A DNA stretch of 64,000 bases, taken from assembly GCA_963585895.1 (NCBI GenBank), contig OY757904.1, forward strand, positions 164,099,213 to 164,163,212. The letters are read 5' to 3'. The notes beneath the pieces are model-generated. The model made no database searches. It had not been told where the DNA came from and saw nothing but the letters and a program-made list of their open reading frames with translations. Position numbers and translations under genes: made by a program. Source of the DNA: Sepioteuthis lessoniana (lineage: Eukaryota > Mollusca > Cephalopoda > Myopsida > Loliginidae). This document shows positions 56,839-64,000 of this stretch, piece by piece. How positions within the stretch are numbered: the stretch's first letter is position 1; each line of letters opens with the position of its first letter.

Positions 56839-57021
56839 CTACATGTTCTGAAGCATTTGCTGGAATGTGCGTAAGGGGAGTGTATTTCCCTCCGCGCCTT
56901 TGTCCACCTTGATTTTTAATTGGTGGACACCTTTCCTGTTTAGTAAAATAATGTCCAATGAGGCAAATGCCTCTCTCCCGGAGTACTTCTTTCCGCGGTC
57001 TTCCATTGAATAAAAAGACAT
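56839..57021 (-). pseudogene. Gypsy retropepsin-like protease remnant (element B)
   Basis: The frame reads FASLDIILLNRKGVHQLKIK followed by VDKGAEGNTLPLRTF. Retropepsins use a D-T/S-G catalytic triplet that cuts the polyprotein. Here it reads D-K-G, so the active site is damaged. The frame then runs into the deletion that joins protease to the end of RT. Confidence 0.82.
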
Positions 57022-57076
57022 TTTCTCGAACTCGTTCGCTTCCTAGTCCTGAACGTTAATAGAGTTCTGGGTTTTT

Positions 57077-57990
57077 TTATGCGCATACTGCACTGGTGCG
57101 AATTTTTTGGTTTGGTAGACCTGTTCGTCTGTGGCTGCCTGTCCGTTTTTTTTTTTTTAGTTTTTTGTTGTGGTACATCCTAGCCCAGTGGTTCTTGCGT
57201 CCACATGCTGAGCTAGTGCTGCCTCGAGCAGAGCAGTTCCCATTTTTATGTTTAAGTCCACATTTGCCACAGTTGTCTGTGTCCTCAAGTCTGTGCTTTA
57301 TTGCACTTATTTGGTTGTCACATTTCCATTGTAGCTCGTCCATTTATCTCATGGAGTGAATTGAAACCTCGTAACTTCTACGCGTGTTGAGTATCTGATA
57401 TGGACATTGCCTCGTTCTTGCTGAGAAGCTGTTTCTGTAGTTCTGGAAATTTTGTTCCGGCAATAATCTGGTCAATTATTCTTTCTTCCATCTCACGTTC
57501 GTCTCTGAACTTGCATTTTGCGCCTGAAGTCTACATCTCGCCAGAAAATCGTCAATGTTCTCTGTTTTGTAAGCAAAAGCGTGCAATCCGAAAGTTAACT
57601 TGTGGCTCTATTTGTTCTAGAAACTTTCCCAAATCACCGCTGGGTTGTGTCAGTTGGCATCGTTTCCGAATGACCATGAGTTATACCGTCTTAAACCTTT
57701 TTTTCCCGATAACAAAACAATGTGGTCAACTTGTTTGTTCTCTGCAATGCCCTTTACGGAGAAGAATAACTCACACTGTTGCTTGAAAAATTTTAGGGAT
57801 TCTACCAAATATAGCGTTTCCCAGCTCACAAATGGTTCACAGGTAGAAGTGGCGGTGAGGTGAATGCAACCACAATTACGTAGGATTCGACCTCGTGGAA
57901 CCGAGTGGCCCCTGAGAGCGTCCACGAAGACCTCTGAAGTTTTCGCCGCCAAAGCCTTTTTCATATGAAAGAAAGGCAACACCACTTCTA
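57077..57990 (-). pseudogene. Gypsy gag with zinc knuckles (element B)
   Basis: The nucleocapsid (57,077-57,343) has CGKCGLKHKNGNC, then SSACGRKNHWARMY. These are two CCHC-type knuckles, the second missing its first and last Cys. Upstream (57,350-57,990) the capsid reads TCEPFVSWETLYLVESLKFF, QQCELFFSVKGIAENKQVDH and IVLLSGKKGLRRYNSW, then after shifts NIDDFLARCRLQAQ. A 111-codon open frame spans 57,650-57,985. Gag forms the particle and binds RNA. Several shifts and a stop separate the parts. No 5' LTR was found upstream. Confidence 0.82.
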
Positions 57991-58275
57991 ACGCGCCACG
58001 TAAATAGAAAGTTCTATAAAAAATGGACGTAGAAAATAAGTCCTTCTTTAGCCTGGTATAGGCTAGCGAAGATAATTAATTCCATTTTTATAGAATTATT
58101 TCTGGCAGAAGTGTTTTGCAAATGTTGATGAATGTTAATGTATCCCTTTCTTAGCTGTAACGGCCGGTTAGAGTCGAAAAAGGGCTTTGTCATTTCTGGC
58201 GTACCCGGATGTAATTTTTCTAGGGCAAATGAGTAATCTGATCTGTTTATGTTTGTAGGCTGGTTGCGGCATAAG
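57991..58275. other. Unassigned sequence upstream of Gypsy B gag
   Basis: The expected 5' LTR is not seen: it does not match 54,560-54,810. It may be gag leader or host sequence. Confidence 0.35.
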
Positions 58276-58565
58276 GGAGTATCTCTTTTCACAGTAACCA
58301 AAATAAAAATAAAGAGTCTTTTAACCACAACAGATGGATAAGAGATGTTATGATTTAAAACGGATCAGTGGCCCAACAAATCCCCAAGTTTGCTTACTTT
58401 TTGTTTTGACAATTTGAAAATTCGTCTTGTACTTTGAAATTGACTTTTGCATTTCTTTCAAAGTCGATAAGTCTGTTTTATATTTTTATCTAAGGAAAAT
58501 TACATTTTCCTAAATAAAAAGCATCATACTCTCCATACATTTGAGCATCAGTGTATACTCCATAT

Positions 58566-58568
<3 letters not shown>
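58276..58568 (+). repeat. Interspersed repeat E, copy 3
   Basis: Matches copies at 44,029 and 51,770 (TTTTCACAGTAACCAAAATA, TTTGCTTACTTTTTGTTTTG, AAAATTACATTTTCCTAAAT, GCATCATACTCTCCATACAT). Confidence 0.75.

Positions 58569-58570
<2 letters not shown>

Positions 58571-58602
<32 letters not shown>
58571..58602. repeat. (TA)n microsatellite
   Basis: About 16 TA dinucleotides at the end of repeat E copy 3. Confidence 0.95.
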
Positions 58603-58604
<2 letters not shown>

Positions 58605-59164
58605 CGTAAACTTATGCAAATATCATATTCTTCCACTCATGAAAAATTCATATTCAGTTTGTCCATTAAAATTTTTTTCCTTGACATAACCTTTTACTGG
58701 TTTTGAGACACAAGCAGATATCCTGAGTTCTACTGGAGTGCGAGATTCTCATTTACAGCTTGTTAAATCAGGACATTGAGTATTGCATCTACTTGTATGA
58801 TCTGACATTCCTACATTATTTGCATGAACTGCTGGGAACTGGATTACAGGCCCATTAAAATCCAATGTATCATTTTCACAAAGTACCAGACATCGAGTTA
58901 ATCATGTACAGATACTGTAGATTCTCAGCCATCAGAATATTTGATTCTAACATACATTTGATTCACTTTAATAAAATCCACTTAGTTAACTTGTGATTCA
59001 GTCTTGTTATATTGAACAAACTTATACAAAAGAACAGATTAATTAAAATTGTAAAGAATTTTCATGAGTTGAGTAACTCGGGAAGTAAAAGAATCTCCCA
59101 TGAGGTATAATATTTGCCTGTATTTACTCAACTTCTCTGCTACAGGCAGGATGCAATATAAGGT
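58603..59164. other. No gene recognised
   Basis: AT-rich sequence without supported features. Confidence 0.4.
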
Positions 59165-59458
59165 CAATCATTTAACATTTTATAAGTGGCGAGGTGTCAC
59201 TTTCACATTTTAATTCAATGTAGAATGATCACCCATTTATGATACAGGGAGTATTAGAAAAGACAAGTAATCAGATAAGGTGAATTATTGTAAATTTTTT
59301 TACTTGGGCAGAGGGAGAGGCTTCTTTGAAAGGAAAATGCTTTTTTGAGGGATAAATGTTTTTAGTATTTATTATACAAATTACTGAAAAAATACAATCA
59401 GTCCAAGAAATAACATGAAAATAAAAATTTAATTACCTTACTTTCTTTTTTACCCCCT

Positions 59459-59702
59459 TGCCTAATATGTAGAGTATATGCTAATGGTCTGGGAGACCAG
59501 GGTTCAATCCCAGGTCGAGTCATACCAAAGACTCAAAAGATGGTACTTGATACCGCCTGGCTTAACACTGAGCATTATAAGGTATGAATCAAGGGTAAAG
59601 TGGAGCAATCAAGGAAATGGAGTAGCACCCTTCTCTACACCTTGGTGTAGTGGCTATTGAAAAGGGAGCTTTCAGGACACCCTCGACTACAGTCACTAAC
59701 TT
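59459..59702 (+). repeat. tRNA-derived SINE I in the fold-back loop
   Basis: CCTAATATGTAGAGTATATG resembles an A-box half and GACCAGGGTTCAATCCCAGG contains a near-perfect B box with its tRNA TPsiC-like stem. The body (AAAGATGGTACTTGATACC, CTGGCTTAACACTGAGCATT) follows. It is unlike SINEs G and H. Confidence 0.78.
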
Positions 59703-59704
59703 AC

Positions 59705-59767
59705 TTACATTAGGGAATCACACACTTGGTCTGATGCACATAATATGCATGTGATTCCTTAATGTAA
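59705..59767. repeat. Small hairpin, 17/18 paired stem
   Basis: TTACATTAGGGAATCACA (59,705-59,722) pairs with TGTGATTCCTTAATGTAA (59,750-59,767) with one mismatch. Confidence 0.85.
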
Positions 59768-60090
59768 GGTTATTCAATCTTTATTTTCATGTTATTTCTT
59801 GGATTGATTGCATTTTTTTAGGTGATTTGTGTTTGTAAAAAAAATTCACCCCTCAAAAAATGTATTTTCCTCTTCAAAGAACCCCTTCAAAAACCACATT
59901 AAAAAATTTCACCTACAACACTGAAAAGTATTGAAAAAAGCACCCCCTCACCATGAAAGTAAAAAAAAGTTATTATTTGTTCTGTCAGGTTGCTTGCTTT
60001 TCTATCACTGTTTCAGAAATGGGTGATCATTCTACATTGAATTAAAATGTGAAAGTGAAATCACTTATAAAATATTTAATAAGGGTTAGA

Positions 60091-61930
60091 TTTTTAAAAA
60101 AATTGTCAGTTTGTTCTAATCACAAAAAAAAATTCCCAGAAAATATTTTTTCCTGGTGAACTTGAATGGGTGCGCATATAGAATAATACCATTATTTTTA
60201 AAGTCTTAGTCTCGGAGAAGATTACAGCCGAAATATATGGAAGATTGTGGATGAATAAATTTGACCATTTACTTCCAATAAGACAGTTGACATTCCAGGA
60301 GTGTTGGTATTTAGATACTTGGATTCTGCCAGAGAGATCCTTATACTTGTGCACATATTAAGTTTTAACCTTTTTATTGATGTCTGAAAGCAGCCATACA
60401 GACAACAGTAACAGTGACTTTGAACAATTCTTAAACTGCCTACAACAACAGTAGTGACATCTCATTTGATAAAAAGAAAAGCTAAATAAAAAGCAAAACA
60501 CTAAACACTTGTCTGTCATTTCAAATAGAACATGTTTACAAGAAAATCTGTTGCCTAAATATGCATCATTGAGTAGGACTTGACTGAAGTTAAATGATTC
60601 TGCTAAGTGGTATGGTGACTTTAACTATTTTTGGGTAAATATTTGAATGCATTTTACTTTTAAAACCATAATCCTACAAAAACTTGGAAAATTGTATTTT
60701 TTATATTTTGCAAATATTTAAATGCTCAAAAACTATGCAACAAAATGTACAACAAAGAAGAATAATATAGATTGAAGTAAAAGGAAAAAGCCAAAGGAAA
60801 AGAAAAAAAGCAATATTCCTCCTTTCAAACAAATGATAAAAGAAATCTGATACACAAATATGTGTCTATTGTAAAAATTAAAACAGTAAACTCTAAAAGT
60901 TACATAAAATGAAGTCAGAAAGAATTAGTGAGGAGGATATGATTCAAGTTAAATGATTCTATTAAGTAGTAAGTTGAATTTAATTATTTTTGCTTAAATA
61001 TTTGAATACATTTTACTTTTAAAACAATTGTCTAACTAAAAAATGTGAAAAACTATTTTCTTTTTTTTTTTTCAAATATTTGAATGGTTCAAAACTATTC
61101 AAAGAATACTGCCACAAAGATGATAAAAATAGAACTAAATTAGATGTAACTAAATTAGGTACGAGCAAAATTTTGTTTTTTTTTCTGTTAAAATGAATGA
61201 AAAAATACTCAAAGTCATTATTTTAGGTTAAATTTAGGTTTTATTTGAAAGATAGTAACATCATAATTATCAGTATTATAAGCAAAATAGCATTGCATAT
61301 CTAATAAATTTTTAATACATTTTAAAGATTTTAATTCATCAAAAGCTGATAACTTGTTAAAATTTTAAAATACTTAAAAATATTTTCGAATGGAATTAAT
61401 GAATAGGAACATTAATAAATTGATTTATGTAACAGTATTGCTTACACATTGATAACTATCTCATTTACTATGGCATTTTAATTCAACTTGTCTGTCAGAA
61501 TTAAGACCAAAACATTTTCTGTATCAGTTTATCACATAGCTATAAATGTACACAATAGTTTCATGTGAAAAATTATTTATATGGAAGGCCAAACAGAAAA
61601 AAACCTTTTTGAAGTATAGATAATATTTCAGTAACAGTTTATTTTTTGTATTTAACCTTAAAAAAGGAAACTAAGCATGTTAACATAGTTTTTGAATGTT
61701 CAGTTAAGAAAACTCAATGAAATGATTATTTATTAATAGATCATTAATTTATTATTAAAATAATGAAATGATAAAACTTTTTAACAGCCTTTAATATTTA
61801 ATGTTTTACCTGGTGATAATCTATAAATCTTTCATTATTCCTAAAACAATAATTTTCACCTTTTCCTAAATTTTCTATTTTTGTAAAAAGATTTTGCCAC
61901 AGACCCAGCACAACTGATGCAGTTTCCAAC
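60091..61930. other. AT-rich sequence, no gene recognised
   Basis: The motif TTGAATGCATTTTACTTTTAAAAC-like recurs at 60,643-60,665 and 61,002-61,024, with TTCAAGTTAAATGATTCT-like sequence before it, so two diverged copies about 360 bases apart form a loose tandem duplication. A minus-strand 82-codon frame at 60,106-60,354 is unassigned. Confidence 0.4.
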
Positions 61931-63220
61931 CAATCGCTTAAAATGCTCTTTTAAGAGCTAATTTCAGAAAGTCTGTCTGTTTTGGAGCCATGCCGAGGAG
62001 TGGATGGCTTGCATCAATCCTAGACGGTTAGTGCTGTTTGATGTCAGTCACATTGTGGACAATTTTGACTCTCCATGGAAAGATGAAAAATGTAAGTTGT
62101 TTCTTGCGATCCAAGTTGTAGTATGAATGGTGATTTCAATGATGTGAAGGAAGGGATTGTATAATGGTGCAAAGTTTTCTAATCATGATCTGATCCTCTT
62201 CTTTAGGCATTAGTTTGGGGTTGAAATCAGATGCAATAGAAAAACCTTGGACCACATAACATTTTACAAAAGGTGGATGCACACCCTAACCCTAGTCATA
62301 TGAAAAGAAGTAGCTTTGGTGTTATCCTTCCCTCCTTTTCCTGCACATGGCAGCAATGGCGTGGATTCTTCAGGGCCCCACTGCTGGTAAATTTAATTTC
62401 TGTTTTCCCTATCTTTCCAAGTTAGCAGCATGTTATGAGTCATTGGTCCTGTCATCAAGTTTTTAGTATCCAAGATCCCCTTATCCACTATTTATCTCTT
62501 TTCCCATTATCCCAGCCCCACACTGATAATTTTGGACTCTCATTTGCTTAATCCATATCACCTATTCCTATCCACATCCGCTCCTGTGTATTTTTGTCCT
62601 CTGTTAGCATAGCTTCATTCCTTTATTTCCAGTTTTTGAATTCCAGAAAAAAAGTCGGCTTTCCACCTTCAGGTTGGTGAATGAGTGGGTAACCAAATGG
62701 AGTTATTCCTTGTTATTAATTTTGGGTTTTTCTCCCAGCCTCTTTTAAATTTCATGTTGCATATTCGTTGAATATAAGTTATTTCATTTCACAGTTTTAA
62801 GTAGGTCCTCGCAGAGTGATTTTGGTGTTTTGGTGAATCCTGCATATATAGAGAGCATGGTTGAGGTTATTGTATGAATGGGTCAGTGATTGTGGTTAGT
62901 TAGGGTCCCTTAGTTCAGCATATGTAAATGAAGAGTGCTCCCTTTCTCCTCACTTCTTTTCTGGGGCTTTATGCTCTAAAAAGTTTTTATTTTGTACAAA
63001 TTTAATCTTTTTGAATAAAGTTAGCCGGCCTTAAGGGTGGGGAGGTATATGTCTCTCTCTGGTCATTACAAATCGATCAAAGCATTATCCACAGAGATCG
63101 ACAACACATGCTCCTGTTAGAATCGACAGAGTCCTCTTTTACTGCTTCCAGCCAACCCAGCAGTAGAAGTTCAAGTTCCAGTCAACAACCAGTGTAGAAT
63201 CTAACCAATTGACTACTGCA
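61931..63220. other. GC-richer unassigned segment
   Basis: Composition rises compared with 60-62 kb. The motif GCTCTTTTAAGAGCTAA with CAGAAAGTCTGTC (61,949-61,980) is echoed near 63,230-63,350, so this may be part of a larger repeat. No coding region is supported. Confidence 0.35.
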
Positions 63221-63224
63221 GTCT

Positions 63225-63400
63225 CAAACAGCTCTTTTCAGAGCTACAAATTCTAAAAGTCACTCCATAGCCTTTTTCAAGACTAAGCTAAATTATGAAA
63301 GTCATCACTAGCTCTTTTAAGAATTAACTAACCAGCTCTTAGAGATATTCTGAAAGTCTCCAGAGTACAAATTCTGGTCATCTAACTTACAACCCTTTCC
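63225..63400. repeat. Degenerate tandem motif GCTCTTTTnAGA...GAAAGTC
   Basis: About three imperfect units of roughly 40-55 bases with AGCTCTTTT and TGAAAGTC(A/T)CC elements. Confidence 0.45.
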
Positions 63401-63444
63401 AGGATAGTAAGACATACCAGCACCACTGGGCATGCAAAGTGTAG

Positions 63445-63625
63445 AACTAGAACTGCAGCAGACCAGTTCCTGTGTCTCCAGACCTGCAGCAAAGTAGTTC
63501 CTGCATTACCAGACCAGCAGCAGACCAGTTCTTGGATCACCAAACCCATACAGCTGACCAGTTCCTGTACCTCAGCACCCTGATACCTCCAGACCTGCAA
63601 CAGCTCAGTTTCTACATCACAACAC
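63445..63625. repeat. Minisatellite, unit about 31-33 bp
   Basis: Four to five imperfect units of the form ACCAGTTCCTGTGTCTCCAG followed by ACCTGCAGCAG. The minus-strand frame across it (63,382-63,720) is repetitive (ELVCCW/NWSAAV patterns) and not a supported gene. Confidence 0.7.
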
Positions 63626-63865
63626 ACTGACATATACAGACTAGCAATAGCATCCACTCCAGAAGTAAACTTAGTTGCACATGGTAATTCAGACTGTATC
63701 TTGATCCACAAAGAGACCAACCATCATTTCTCATTGTTTGATTCACAAAATAAAAGCTTGGTATTTCAAAATTATCCTCTTGTCTTTATCATCCTTGCTT
63801 TGTTTGTTGTTAATCAAATTATTCTTAAACATTTGTGGGATTGACATATTCATCGGCCCCACAAC

Positions 63866-64000
63866 AGTCACATGCCACTGTCCCCACAAATGCTAGTGAT
63901 GAAACGGACCTCCACACCTTCTTCTCTTGTCTGATACATTCATAAACACAATGATCTAATCATTGGTAAAAGGGACATGTGCTCATATTGGCAAAAATGG
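63866..64000 (+). pseudogene. RTE-type LINE endonuclease fragment, runs off window
   Basis: AATGCTAGTGATGAAACGGA and CACAATGATCTAATCATTGG, then GGACATGTGCTCATATTGGC, align with the endonuclease segment at 39,045-39,160 and 27,070-27,190 (SIPKHNVLVIGGDMNAQIG region). The copy is decayed and continues beyond the end of the window. Confidence 0.7.

Larger units (their letters stand above)
59165..60090. repeat. Fold-back: two ~300-bp inverted arms around a SINE
   Basis: The left arm (59,165-59,440) and the reverse complement of the right arm (59,765-60,090) share CACTTTCACATTTTAATTCA, then ATGTAGAATGATCACCCATT, then GAGGGATAAATG/GAGGGGTGAATT and CCAAGAAATAACATGAAAAT. Divergence and indels are moderate. 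The 320-base loop holds a tRNA-SINE and a second small hairpin. This resembles a fold-back or MITE-like element; no coding frame is present. Confidence 0.85.

Overview
This is a eukaryotic window, AT-rich, from an invertebrate animal genome. It holds no intact host protein-coding gene that I can support. Nearly everything recognisable is mobile or repetitive DNA: RTE-type non-LTR retrotransposons, Ty3/Gypsy LTR retrotransposons, a Tc1-like relic, D,D34D mariners, three kinds of tRNA-derived SINE, LTR-like repeats, micro- and minisatellites. The mix (abundant RTE LINEs ending in GAT/ATG triplets, mariners, Gypsy, tRNA-SINEs, very long minisatellites) suggests a mollusc, possibly a coleoid cephalopod. 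That is an inference from repeat style, not a proven identification.

Layout. 1-10 kb: AT-rich sequence with diverged interspersed repeats, an LTR-like unit (1,961-2,757), two tRNA-SINEs and two weak candidate host exons (6,556-6,597 plus; 10,074-10,099 minus, beside a CRE-like site). 10-18 kb: microsatellites, an unclassified repeat, an internally deleted mariner (14,889-15,579) and a minus-strand RTE fragment. 18.1-21.8 kb: a minisatellite of about 88 units of 42 bp. 22.7-31.8 kb: a second, unrelated-looking 42-bp minisatellite of about 160 units, split by an RTE insertion (25,134-27,577) whose 5' part is inverted as in twin priming. 31.8-35.4 kb: a minus-strand Gypsy element abutting the array, lacking protease and RT, with a mariner nested in its 5' LTR. 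38.3-41.5 kb: a nearly complete but decayed RTE. 41.7-48.9 kb: SINEs, a Tc1-like relic with a SINE inserted in it, two LTR-like D repeats, and a GGAA-rich minisatellite. 49.1-51.2 kb: a 5'-truncated RTE with the best preserved reverse transcriptase. 51.7-52.9 kb: repeat E split by an LTR-like insertion. 54-58 kb: a minus-strand Gypsy element plus a fragment of another. 59.2-60.1 kb: a fold-back structure with a SINE in its loop. The window ends inside another RTE.

There is no operon-like or cooperative gene set. The history is one of repeated insertion, nesting, internal deletion and tandem amplification. The most unusual feature is that three minisatellites of different sequence all have a 42-bp (or 42-bp mean) period, which equals 14 codons and almost exactly four turns of B-DNA.
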